Source: Phallus indusiatus
Lineage: Eukaryota > Basidiomycota > Agaricomycetes > Phallales > Phallaceae
Assembly (NCBI GenBank): GCA_027605045.1
Contig: JAQFWX010000030.1
Location: forward strand, 1 to 64,000
Length of the DNA stretch: 64,000 nucleotides
Reading direction: 5' to 3'
The notes under the pieces were generated by a model, which searched no databases, was not told the origin of the DNA, and saw only the letters and a program-made list of their open reading frames with translations. Of the stretch, positions 34,359-46,800 are shown in pieces (positions within the stretch are counted from its first letter, which is position 1; every line of letters begins with the position of its first letter). Made by a program: the position numbers and the translations under genes.

Positions 34359-36577
34359 TTGGAATCTTCTTGTGAAGGGGGGATATTCTTATTGGATGCT
34401 GTTGAAGTGAATTTGACACTGGGAGTGAGCTGGATCGATGAGAGCGGAGGGATTAGCCGTGTATTACGGATTATTCCGGAGCCATGGTTCAAGCTCAGCC
34501 TGAACGGCGAGCCCGTCTCGTTCAATTCTGCCAACGTCGCATGACAAGAAGGAGCATGTGTCGGTTTTGTCTTCTCTGACTTGTGTGATAACCCGAGTCT
34601 CTATAAGAATGTACTACCTCCAGGTCCGTTTCGGCTCTCACCTCAAGAAACTACTATTGCGTTCATTATACATACTAACCAAAGGTATTTATCGGAGAAT
34701 GACGAAACCAGTTTCGACTGTTGGCGCAAGCATTCATGTTTTTGTTATCCGTGATTGAGCGGATGGTCAGTTCAATTTTGTTTTACCTTTCAGCCTTCCA
34801 AGAACGTCTAACAAAATACATAAGGAACATTCTAAAGATAGTAGCAACTTTTCCATTCGTAACGTTGATGTTCCTTTATGCTTTATAACGTTCCTTATGC
34901 TTCATCTGGCTTATGTTTGGGGTAGACTCTGGATGGGAATACGTAAGTCAAATTTGCCCATGGGCTCGAGAGACTCTGAAATGCCGTTGGTTCGCCTTGG
35001 TGATAGCACCTCAATGTAACCTAAGACAACAGGTCCGACCAAAATCTCTCTTCTGTGTATATTTTACATCAGACGTGAGAGTCATAACAGTCGCCAATGA
35101 GACTGATGCTGATCAATGCGTAGCCGGCGGGGGTAGACTCGAAAAGTAACGAGATTGCAAGTGACAAGATAAGCGACTACTGCTCCCCTGTTTGTTCAAT
35201 TCCGAATCAAGCTGCAATTTCAAATCTTATTTGACTCGGCAAATTATGCTTCAGCTCATCAATTAGGCTGACGCAACAGATATGGGTGGCGTGCTCCGAT
35301 ATGTACTTCGGATGTAACGACAGTCGCTGCGTTTGTTTGCACGATATAGATCTAGATTAATCCAGGACGCATCTATCGCTGTGGTTTCACATGAAACACG
35401 CAAGAAAAAACTACCAACATATTGAAACGAAGAGCAGCCGTGCTATTTAATGTGACAGTTGTCCTCGGAAGACGTTGGCATTATTCGTTTCATGAACTTT
35501 CGAACCTGGGTGAATTGTCTGTTCTTTACTCTTCTTGTATTAGTACCGTCAAAGCCTATTGGAGCTGGGAAGATGATGTTTTCGGCAAGCAGGATACGAT
35601 AAGCCTGAATTGAGATACCTTGAACGGAAACATCCGGAAAAAGTGACCTATTACATAATGTCACGAGTGTATCCACTAGGCTCTGGTTCCGCCGTGTCCA
35701 TCTACGTAGGGATGCCGGCTTTACCGTCTGGTTCATATCAAATCACGTCTATCATGCATAATCTATCCATATTCGTAATTGCGCCCTCATATAACAGCTT
35801 GATATCTTTTCATGCCAATCCGTTATAAATTGGTTGAGTGGAGGTGCAGAAGCTGAGTAGAAATGGTTCTCTCCGGGAAGAATAATGATATCCTTCTTTG
35901 ATCTCCTTACTACGAGGCAAGTTCTTGAATCTCCGAGATACGACGGGGCCCGATTTAGGGTTGTCTGCGACCTCGCTCATTGATTTCGAAGGGGAAATTC
36001 TTTCTGAACCTATCCTCATCCAATTTTAACTTCACTTCACATGCTTATCGCTAAGTACTACAAAACCAGACGTTTGAAGAAAGCAGCAGACGGTTGGTTC
36101 CTCGACCTTGATCGACGTCAGCCACATCGTTCGCTATTCCTCCCTGGTGTCCTACTTACTCGGAACAGATGGGATGAATATGATATATGATACAATGTCT
36201 ACTGTATCATCTCTTTCCATATACAAATATCCACATGTCAAGCTGGCGAGCCCCGCAGAGCGATATGCAGAACCTGTGTTTTAAGCGGTATGCCAGATCC
36301 CTAAGCGAACAGAGTTGGTACCTTTGTTGTCGCCAATGGCATAATGGCTTCTTTGACTTCTCCCTTTCCCACCTTATGACTACGCCGGTTCAGGTTTAAC
36401 ACCACCCGCGGAAAGACGCCCATTTGTGAAGCTGAAGTGTCAGCTGTATTTCTGGGGGGATGCTATTATAAAAGTGTTCCCCAATTAAGATAGAGAGCCA
36501 TCGCTCCATCTCGTTCCTTTTTTTCCCTACCCTCTCACTCTCCTCCGCACCGCAAGAGTTCGCTTCACCCGCTCCCC
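34359..36577. other. Long intergenic region, no supported gene
   Basis: Open frames here are short and lack family or splice support. The last ~100 bases hold a pyrimidine-rich leader before the seven-span gene, a common promoter feature in fungi. Confidence 0.5.
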
Positions 36578-37859
36578 ATGACTACTTTCAGAGTTTCACA
36601 GTGGGCGCCCGCGAACGAGACCGAGTCAGATTTAATTGCTGAAAGGTTAAATCTTAACGGCAATATTCTCGGAGGCGTTGGCTATGGTAAGTTGACATAA
36701 CTCTTATTCCGTAGAAGAAAAAGAAAAACCGACGACTTTTTTTTTTAATAAAGGTGTTCACGCTACCCTCTACTTCATCTGTCTCAATTTGTTACTTGCC
36801 CAGCGACGAAAGCACCCACGGGTTTCATGGACGATGATTACATACATCACACTCAACTTCATCTTGGGGTCTATTGGAAATGCCGCCAATATCAAGTTCA
36901 ACGAGATGGTCTTTATCGATGATCGCGATTTCCCTGGTGGACCTAACGCGTATTTCATGGACATGAACAGTGTTACGATTAACGTTCTTGCGTATGCCGT
37001 ATATATCGTCAATACTTGGACACAAGATGGCCTTTTGGTGAGTGGTTCTTCAAGTTTGTTTTCTTATAGAGGTGACATCTCATTCTGCCCTACCACTTCA
37101 GCTTTACCGCTTTTTCGTCATCTTTGAATGCAACTACTGGCTGTTAATTATACCATTCTGTCTATACATCGTGTCTATCAGTAAGAGCGCTCAACCACTA
37201 TCAGAAAAGCACAGGACTTGGCACTAATCGGCATTTATACCATTACAGTCATGTCTTGCTTGTTACTGGCGCAGATAGAAAATCCGACAGTTGGCTTCTT
37301 CGCATCCACCAGTGTCAATTTTGCGCTGACCTATTGGTCTATCTCCATCGCAACGACTCTTTTGCTCACTATACTTATCGTTGGCCGTCTCCTTGTCATG
37401 CGATATAAACTCCGGAAGGTATTAAGTGCCGACGATAGAAACAGTCCTTATACGTCACTCTCCGCAATGCTCATCGAATCGGCCTTTTTGTATGCTGTTA
37501 CCGCGCTAATCTTCATTATCACGTTTGCGAAAAATAATCCTGTGCAAAATCTAGTTTTACCGGTCTTGGGTCAAGTCCAGGTATGATTCTCCTCCACTTG
37601 TGCAGTGTTTTCCTTCCTAACGTATGACTAGTCAATCTCGCCTTTGTTGATAACACTGAGAATTGCGCAAGGGCGTGCTTGGACCAAAGATACGTTCAAA
37701 GGAACTGTCGGAGATTCCACGATGATTATTCAAAGCACGGTCCTCACTGATGACTCAAGGCTGAACACTCTTGCCAAGCTTCCGAACAGTCGGACTTATG
37801 TTGGCTCAACGGGGTCTAATGTTGAATTGAAAGAATACAAGGACACCAGCAGTGTCTGA
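36578..37859 (+). CDS. Seven-span fungal membrane protein of unknown function
   Basis: Exons 36578-36686, 36754-37037, 37102-37180, 37249-37580 and 37632-37859 close in frame to 343 residues. Seven hydrophobic segments are visible (HATLYFICLNLLLA, WTMITYITLNFILGSIG, MNSVTINVLAYAVYIV, YWLLIIPFCLYIVS, YWSISIATTLLLTILIV, AFLYAVTALIFIITF, and a last one around QSISPLLITLRIAQGRAW), followed by a ~60-residue polar tail. The layout resembles a receptor, with an N-terminal outside stretch and a Ser/Thr-rich cytosolic tail. Such proteins are abundant in Agaricomycetes and lack an assigned ligand. Confidence 0.8.
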
Positions 37860-39124
37860 TAGATGTTCTTTTCAAATTTATTCACACGCCTCGTGTTCAC
37901 ATAAATCTTATTGGCTATGGTTATTATAGTGCTCTGCAGGGAGAGGGTATATTAGTCGCGGTATATCACAAAAGGAGAAATAATGACAAGAAGAAGCGGA
38001 TCTATTGGTTCACATGGAAGTACAGAATTTAGTCTCGTGCAATTGTGGTCGTTGCATGAATGGAAGTAGATATTATACCATAGTACATTTTCCTTCCTTT
38101 GGACATTTGCAATGGATATTTTGTTTTTTTGTACGCAATATAGTTCTGTGAATTCTGTGATGACTGAGAAAAAAAGCGTTTCCATGCGACACTTGGTTAA
38201 AATTTAATATCTCTCCAAGGCATCGCGATCAATATACTGAGGAGGAAAAAATACTAAAGTTTGCTCCTAAGAAGTAACCACGTGTATAATATCCAATCGT
38301 TTGCCTGTCTTGCGTCCCTCACCGCATATCACAATTCACCGGAACGCTTCGCACTGCTCCCACGTTACGTTATACCACTTACTCTACACTCCAAAGCTCC
38401 CGGCATGTGCGACATGGAAGCGACGTTTTAATTCTTTGATGGACGTCGCAGGTCCAATCTTTTTTAAAATTTGTGTGCGTGTGGGTGTTTTATTTGTGCT
38501 CCCCCCCAAGATGAAAATGTCATCCGATTATATCGGCCGAGCAGCCCAGTGAGAAGCTTCCTTCGGAATCCTTCCTTCCTTCTTGGCTTCTTCTGGCTCG
38601 CGGCCAATTTTGGTGCAGTGGGATTACATGGATTACATATATCCTGAGGATCATGTTTAAGTTTGTTCATTTCCCATTCCCTAATCTAGCATGACTGGTA
38701 CATATGTATTGACAAAACATGTAGCAAAAGAATTGATGGACCTGAGCGTGTCGGGAGTCTGCCAGTGCTTTCAAAGAACGTTGACGTTGACGTAGACGTT
38801 GACAAGCTTCTTCTGTCCCGCGTCCTGGCTCGGATAGAAAAACACTGACTTTCATCTAGACTATAATGATTTCCAATCACATCCAATTGTATAGAGATAT
38901 TGGCGCAATCCAATTCATTCGTTGTTTGTTTTTTCGTGGGAAGTTGGCTTCAACTTCACTGGCAAACTAAACGTGTGACTCACTTGGTATGCGGAGGCAC
39001 CGTTGCCACTGCTATCCCCCGACCTGCACCTAGAACGTGTCTTCAAACCTTGTAAAATATCTTTATTGTTTCATCATTTGAACTTTTCTCTTGGTTTACT
39101 CGTAAAGCGCCCTATATTATCCGA
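37860..39124. other. Intergenic, no supported gene
   Basis: No coding structure seen. A short poly-C run lies near 38501-38510. Confidence 0.5.
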
Positions 39125-40106
39125 ATGAAACCCTTCCCTAATGTCGATTATGCGCCGCTCTTGACCAACTCCAACGAAGATGACAAGGAGGAATACTTAG
39201 CCAATGATCAAAGTAATTTGTTTCTATCCGGGCCGAAAAATGTCTTTCTTACACTGAGTTTTATGTTTAGTCAAAGTTCCTCAAGAACCTCCTCCATCAG
39301 GGTCTCTCGCCCAGTGGTTCTTACTGGGATGCGCGGCATGCACGCTAACCAGTCTACTCCTCGCGGGTTTCGCTTTACCAGTTGCAAAACAATCGACCAG
39401 CATCCCTTCAGGAAACGCAAATCTGCCTAGACCGAATCAATACATCGGTCTCGATGTCGTCGATTACAGTACATTTAAATTTGATCCAATAGTCAACTTC
39501 CCGCCCATTCTTACGCAGGTCTGCAGCGACCATCCCAACTATGTTTTTCCGGATGACTCGCATCGTTATCTTTCTCAAATTGGAGGCATCTCCCCTGATG
39601 ATCGACACTTTTTTATCAATTCAACAGTAACGTTCTGCTCTTCAAAATGATGCACACCTCTCTAATTCAAAGAAATGTTGTTTCAGGTAAACTCAATCGC
39701 ACAATTTCGGGTGCTTGATTACAAGATGGAAAACTGTCAAGTTGCCATAAACATTCCTTCTCCTGACGAAATGCTCAAAGTTCCTAAACCAATGGTCGGA
39801 GCGCCTGGAAATAAGAGCGATTTCAGTGTTAGTCCATCCGATGTTAGAGTTCAAGTATGGAAGCTCTCAGCCGAGGACGATCTGCAACTGAATACGCTGT
39901 CGTGGAAAACCCGTCCACCGAGGGAAAAACTCATCGACACTCTCACCGTCTCCCACAGTCGTTTGGCTATGACATCGTCCTTTCCATGTCCCCAAGACTC
40001 TTTGCAGACTATTGAATTAGCTTGTGACACTGGAAGTGATTGTCTTATTGATTTATGGCAAGACAAAAAAGAACCCATGTTAGGTCCGTACCACTATAGC
40101 CAATAA
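39125..40106 (+). CDS. But2 C-terminal-domain-like type II membrane protein
   Basis: Exons 39125-39212, 39271-39626 and 39687-40106 join to 287 residues. A short cytosolic N-terminus (MKPFPNVDYAPLLTNSNEDD) precedes one membrane span (QWFLLGCAACTLTSLLLAGF). A luminal or extracellular domain follows with NQYIGLDVVDYSTFKFDPIVNFPP, then QFRVLDYKMENCQVAINIPSPD. This order matches the large basidiomycete group labelled ubiquitin 3-binding protein But2 C-terminal domain. Its function in mushrooms is unknown. Family assignment is from memory of the pattern, not from a search. Confidence 0.72.
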
Positions 40107-40804
40107 GCACCTTCATCAATGCTCACGATATTGCTTTCTAGCTATGTATCTCCTTCAGAGTTCTACACATTCGTGATTTGTAATTTTAATGTATTTATTA
40201 CTCAAGATGTTTCACTTCCCCAGTCTATTTAATACAGCGCGTAACTTGAAAAGACAAGCCAAATCTGATTGATCGTTTCTCCGTCACTTGACTCCTTGTT
40301 GATGTGTTCATGCGAGGGGCCGAGGAACACGTCCTTCATCAGCGATGTCCTGCTGAAAAAGAATGAAGGATACATGATGTGTGTGATAAAAATCAGTGAT
40401 GGTTTATTGATCGGTCCCTCGGGACATCACGGATGCTTGTGGTATATTTACTGGCACACACACACACATCCGCCGCAAACCGAAATTGGTTTGACGGCTA
40501 ACCATGACAGCAATATTCGTAAAGGTTCACAAAAAAAATGTACGTGGTACGTCCATTAGAATAATCCCACTCGTATGGGGAATGGCGGCCCCGGGGCTGC
40601 AAATATTGTTGAATTGGGAAACCTTTAGTTTGCTGTACGTGAACATGAAAAGCAATCGGCACCTCTTTACAGTTATCGATGAATCATGCTTTCGACGGCT
40701 TGTTTGTGAATTAGGGGTGAATGTATTAAGCAATGATGCTACGCAATTAGGTACAAATTAGGTACAAAGTTCTGTGGAAGATCAATGAACCGAGTTATCT
40801 TTAC
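40107..40804. other. Convergent intergenic region
   Basis: Holds both 3' ends. Apart from a short CA repeat near 40454-40469, nothing stands out. Confidence 0.5.
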
Positions 40805-43800
40805 TCAGAATTCATTCTTCTCCACATTTCTTCCATGCAATAGTTTCCATATGTGGGTCATGGAGTATCCCTGCCCCTTGCATCTCCAAGAAAACAAATC
40901 TCGCAAGAAAAGAACTGGATCACCGGTAAATTTGCAATCAGTCATACCCAGGTGGCGTCGCAGATCCAGGTCTCTAACAAAGCCAGTAACCTCGATGTTT
41001 CCCTTCTTTCTTTCCTCCAAATCCGACGGAACATCGCCAAAGTGTATTCCGAGTATTCGACAAACTAATTTGTACGCGTCTTGATTTTTGAAAAATAGTT
41101 GCCCCGAAAATATATTCAACTCTTGAATCATCATTGGCGTCCAGTAAATGCCAGCGGTCACGCCGTTTCGTTCCGATTTAGAGAGTAAGAATCTGTCCAG
41201 GCTCTCCGTTGACTGGCCTTGACGAGAGATGCGAGCTGTATAGCAGTGCAATCGCATGAAATTGGAATTCCGAACTTTTGGAAGTAGCTCGTTGGCTTCG
41301 TATGGACTTATGACGCAAAGGAAATTCGGGGCTCGAGTTGAAGTCATGATCCACTGAACAGGTCGTAAGAAATCGTCCATCACTCCTCGTTCGGGTCGTG
41401 GTGACAGCTGGATAGTCACTATGAAATCTTTCGTACACCGAATTTCAGAGGATTGGAAAAACGAGACCGTCACTTCTTTCAAATTTGAAACGCTTGACGT
41501 ATGTCCAAGAGCGTCAATTAAGGTCTTGAATCCGCGGATATTTGGTTGCCCCGTGTTGAGGAAGTCTCTCAAGACAGGATCCACAGCATGTTTCGCAGCT
41601 TCGACTTTCAGAGCTCGCTCTACCTCCCGTGTTTCCTCTTTTTCCTGAGACAACTCCCGTTCTTGTTCTTCGGCTATATTGTTGTTGGCTGAGAGGCTTA
41701 CTCCGTATTCCTGTGACCGCTGCACAATTTTACAGAAATAGGGATCATCCAATTTATCGACTGCAGAATCCCGATCAAAGCCATACAGCTCTTCAAGAGT
41801 TTTGGCTTCTTTCTCCTTGATAGCTGCTGATAATTCTTCGACAGAGCCGAACGCTGAGAACTTGCGCCATGCTTCATGGCGTCCGCTATAATTCAAGCCC
41901 TGGATACCCCAATGCTGGATATCGTATTTGAGGTGAAGGAACGTCTCGTGCAAAGACCATAGAAGTACATGTCTCGAGTCTAGTTGTCCTGGATCAACGT
42001 CGGGACTCAACGCGTTGATTTTCCGAATAATTTCATCAGATGCGAAAAACATGATGGAATGGCCTCGACCCAACTGGCGCATTCGCATACATGCTATTAA
42101 ATGATGAGGATCGCTTGACAAACGAAAACAGCCAAAGTAGTAACGTACCCTGCATCAATTTGTCCTTGACTAACTTGGGACCCAACGTAACTACAGCGAC
42201 GGAATTCATAGGAAATTTGAAATCGGTTCCCCGCGTGCGAGCTTCATCTAGATAGACAAGAGTTTTTTCCAGCTGCGTTTTGTAAGGAGAGTTCTGTAGA
42301 GTTTCAATCCTGCCCGTCCTCGAAATTACTTTGAAGACTTCGTCCTTAGGATCACAATAAATGGCTGCTTCAACGTTCTTCCTCTTCTCCAGATCAAGCC
42401 ACTGTCTTGCAACTTCCGAATTACCCAGCTCCAAAACTTGGGCGCCGGCATCAATCAAAATTTGAGACTTGTGCTGCACAACGAGTTGAAGTAAGGTAGT
42501 AGCGCTTGGAACATTTCCGGTCCCGATTACCCGTCGGTTTTCAGGACGAAGGATGTACCCCAGAACCAAAGCATTGGTATGCTTTTGATCCGGAGAATCA
42601 TGTTGTTTGATGGACAAAGGCAGGAGATATCGGTGATCGTTTGTTCCGCTGAAACCAGTGGTTACGCGTGGCTTCTCCATAGCCAAGTCCCACGAATTCG
42701 TGACCAACTTATGGGGAAACTCTTTTGCTTCACGAGGAAAAACCTCATGACTGAGGTAGAAATCGATAACTGATTTTATGTAGCGGAGCTTTGGGAATAT
42801 AATAGTTTGCTGTTGTTTCGCATCCTCCAGGTTCAAACCTCTCAAAGCTCGAAGATGACCCGGGATTTCGTCTACTTGCTCTTTGATCCAGTCTTGATAG
42901 TATAGATCGGGATTATCCAGCTGCAGCAGAATTTCGAAAACTCTTTTCAATTCTTCGTCTCGCAAGCCTCCGTAGTAATAGGAAAGACATGTGAGAGCGA
43001 TGATCACCTCGGGATGCCCGAACTCGGCGCGTAAGGAAGGGTAATCCTTGGCTCGGTAGGGCACTGCAACTAGACAGCGACTGAGATCCAAGCCGTAATC
43101 AACCCGCCATCTCTTCTCTTTAAGAACATTGACTAATATTCCCAGCGCCAGTAGTCCACGGAGTAGCAGTAGGTGGGGGAAATTATGCGGAAAGGCACAC
43201 CTCACTTTATCGTATTGGGTTTTGTCGACAGCAGGGTTTGTGATGAAATCGACAGCGTCTTCGCGATGCTGTAAATCGTAGTTGCGAAGTAGTAACCATG
43301 GAAGACGTTCTTTGTAAATAATTTCGTATGCCAGTTGCGTTACCAGGCGTTGGGCGCATTCGTTAGTCAAGAGCCGTATACGCCGGAATCGACCCACTTC
43401 ACTTGTATCGGAAACTTCCAATCCACTTTCGTATTCAGCTTGTTGATTGACCAAAATATCATGAGTTAGAGAGAAAATCCGTTGGGTGATCTCCCAGCGA
43501 TGAGGCCGTCCATCGAGTGGCAGCGGGGTCCCAATGGTGTAAATGAGTTGGTACCGTGTACTCAGCAATTCATCACTTTCGTCCAGAATGTCTCGTGAAT
43601 TTTGATCTAACCAGTGCTGAGTATGTAAGAGAGTCTCGTATTTTTTGAAGCTGCATAGCCTCTCCAGACCAATGAGCCGAAAGGATAATACATGCTCTGG
43701 CTGGCAGAGAAGAATACCTGCATTTTCCGCGCAGTTTCGGAATAGACTGAAGATTCTCTCTGCCTTGGTCGCGTCCAACTGTACGTTACGATGAAATGGA

Positions 43801-46800
43801 AGGAAATACAGGCGTCTATTGGCTAACCCGGATACGCGTTGTCTGAGCAAAGCAAACATTTGTGCAGATAATGGCTTCAGAACCATAACGCGAATCAATT
43901 GTTCTCCGTTGGCTAAAGTCATTGACACCATCGGTATTATGACCTGCTGAATGGTCAATATTGTGCTGAAGGAAACCGTTCATAAAATACTGACTGAGGA
44001 TTTTCCTTCGCCCATATTCAACTGCATAACGGTATTGGTGCCTCCAGCCGGGGACATCATTTGTTTGGCGATGTTCACCTGAACTTGTCGAATGGAGATA
44101 TCGGCTTCAAGTTCAAGTAGCAGCCAATCAAGGTATTCCAAACTTTCCCATTCTTGATTTTTATGCGATTCGCCAGCGATATTTCGTGAATTATCCCGAA
44201 ACTGCTCCTGTCGATCCTTATTCTGGCGTCGTCGTAAACCTTCTCCAAACTCCGATAGGATCGTTAACCAATTATGTTCTACAGTTTTCCGAGATGGGTA
44301 AGTGAGCTGTCTCAGCAGAGACGTTGGATGTATGACCGGCCATTGACCTGCATAAGATAGTAACTCCGCTGAGGGGGACTGTTCCGGACCTAGAATGCGT
44401 TGGATCACATCTAAAGAGGCTTCGCGACGTGATTTATTGGCCTCCAACGCATCAATACATTTAACCAGGTCATCGCTATACACTTGCAACAGGCGCTCTG
44501 GTGCCGCCAGACTGCGTAACGTTTCAACCAAATCGCGCGGTGTCGAAATGTCTGATATTTGATTGGTTTTCTCCAAGTGCTTGTCCAGATAGATGGGCTC
44601 TCGATCCTTCATGAGCGATAGTAGAGTGGGCAGACCAAAACGCGGAAGCTTGGAAACATTCTGCGCGGACCGTTCAGGAAGCCACAAATTGTCGCTTCCA
44701 ACCGGAGCTGGCAACGTAATCTGTCGGAATAGCTCATCCATCTTTGAGCAATAGTCGTAAAGAAGTTTGTTTCGTGCCCAAGTCCTAAACTTCTCTTCGA
44801 TTTTTTTCCTGGAGCTCGAGTGATCTATCAAATTGGAATAGGCGATCTCCAGTGGAGGAAAAGACGGGAAAGAAAGTGTGCTGCGTGAGATTACAAAATC
44901 GACGAACTGTCTTTTCTGCCTCGTGCAGGTATCGTGATAGTCTGCGCGGCACCGATCCGAATAATCCCTCTCGCTCTCAGCTGACTGGCGCATCAGTCGA
45001 CCAGCCTGGAATTCGCAAAATGTCACCAATGCTAGTAGTTGGTCTTCGCGAATCCCATAACCTTCTGAGTTCGGCGTAAAATAATCAGAATGTGGTAATT
45101 CTGCTAACTGAGAAATTCGACGAAACTCCGGTCCATGTGTTTCTGCATGCAAGGCTATGGTCAGGAGAAGGTATAAAATATCCATGTTTTGTCCAGAACG
45201 ATACGCCATGACACCAAATGTGAAAATGAGATCATAATTGTGTCCTTGATCCCGACAGCATTGATGGAACAGCATAAACCAGACGTCATTGGGCGATATA
45301 AACTCCGTGAATAGGACATCGACTTCAGAAAAGCTCAAAGCCTTCGCGCTAGCATTGAATGGTCCAAGTTCATAAAATATCGACCAAAGTTTTGGTAAAG
45401 TCTTTAAAGAAGGTGCTCGGCGATTAATGCTAGTAACCATCTGGATCAATCGTTTTTGGTTGGGTTCGAGTTCTGGACTTCTTAATGGCACTTCGTATAT
45501 CTCGTCCTTTTCTGATGGATATTGGTACGTCTTTTATTTTCAAAATTAAATTATAAGAGCTAACCTTGAATATAGAACTCGGGAGTTGTAATTCGCGAAG
45601 TGCGCGCTTGGGATCTTCGTCGTAAACATAAACTGTCCGAAGAGCCAAGTTTTGAAGGCTCATGATCGTCCAAAAACATTTTGAGATCTTTATTGTGCTC
45701 CATGATAGCATCTACGAGTGAAACGAAAATGTCGCTTTGAGCTAAAATTGGAAGATCCGTCCGCCAGATTGTTGTTTCCATCGACTTCAGATGTTTAGGG
45801 TAATAGGCACGTTTAGGCACGATGCCAAGCAACTTCTCCTTCAGAATATTCCACTCGACATCTTTCAAAGGCTCCATGAACGCGAAGGATGTATTTGATT
45901 TTAACATCCATACCGCTTGCTCCGTTCCCCCTCGACCAGTCAAAGGATCCGGCATATGATAAGACGTCATAGCGTGGAGGTAGACCAAATAATAAAAGCT
46001 TGCCAAAGTCTCCGTCGAAGTTAAACGTTGTATAACGTGATCCAGCTCATAAACGAATAAACGAATATGATTATCATTGACAGTTGGACGAATGGAACAA
46101 CGTGTTTGTCCTTTATCTCGTTGACAGTTTACATCCCCATACGGGATGAGCACCTTTTTGTTTACTGAATACCGTGCGTCCTCCAAGATCAACTGATTTT
46201 GTAGACCAATAAGCGTGCCGACGGATTGAGTGCCTGCTACTATCATATTTGGCATCTCTTTGCATTCGAGTTGTTGGGAAGAGTTTAGGAAAAATGTCAG
46301 CAGGTATCGAGGTAGAGTAATGAGGATGCGGGAAGTTGAACAGCGGGGGCGACAGGCACCATTGAATTCCCATAGAACACATAATTCCACTGAGGAGCAT
46401 TCGAGTCGATTAAAAATGGAGAATAGATCTTGAACCAATTTTGAACGAGGGCTCAATATGACCTGTCTCTTCGAAGAATCTCGAGTGTGATATGACGGAG
46501 ACGTAAGCTTGGGTGATGGGCTTTGGAGCAACGGATCTCCTGAAAACTTCATCTCCCACAGCGGGTTGTTTTCTGCTCCCCAGTCTGCGGATAACTTTTC
46601 GAAGAAAACGAGGGAATTCTCAGTCACGTCACGATACAATATTATGGTATCATGAAGGACTTTGTTAGGAAAGTCTCCGTGCAACTTGTTATTATCGACG
46701 AATTCGGAGATCGCCCCGTTGTTTTTGCTCTCGCGGACACGAATTATCACCTCACCCCCGTTTTCTTCAAAATGCACCTAAAATAAGGTTAAAGTATTTG

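Noticed and set aside
45430..45711. Apparent frameshift in the giant DUF3638 gene (frame reading LALRTVYVYDEDPKRAL)
   Set aside because: Using the CAG acceptor that leaves the next exon starting at 45511, instead of an earlier AAG, keeps the original frame (FYIQ/EKDEIYEV) with a normal 53-nt intron. No lesion is needed.
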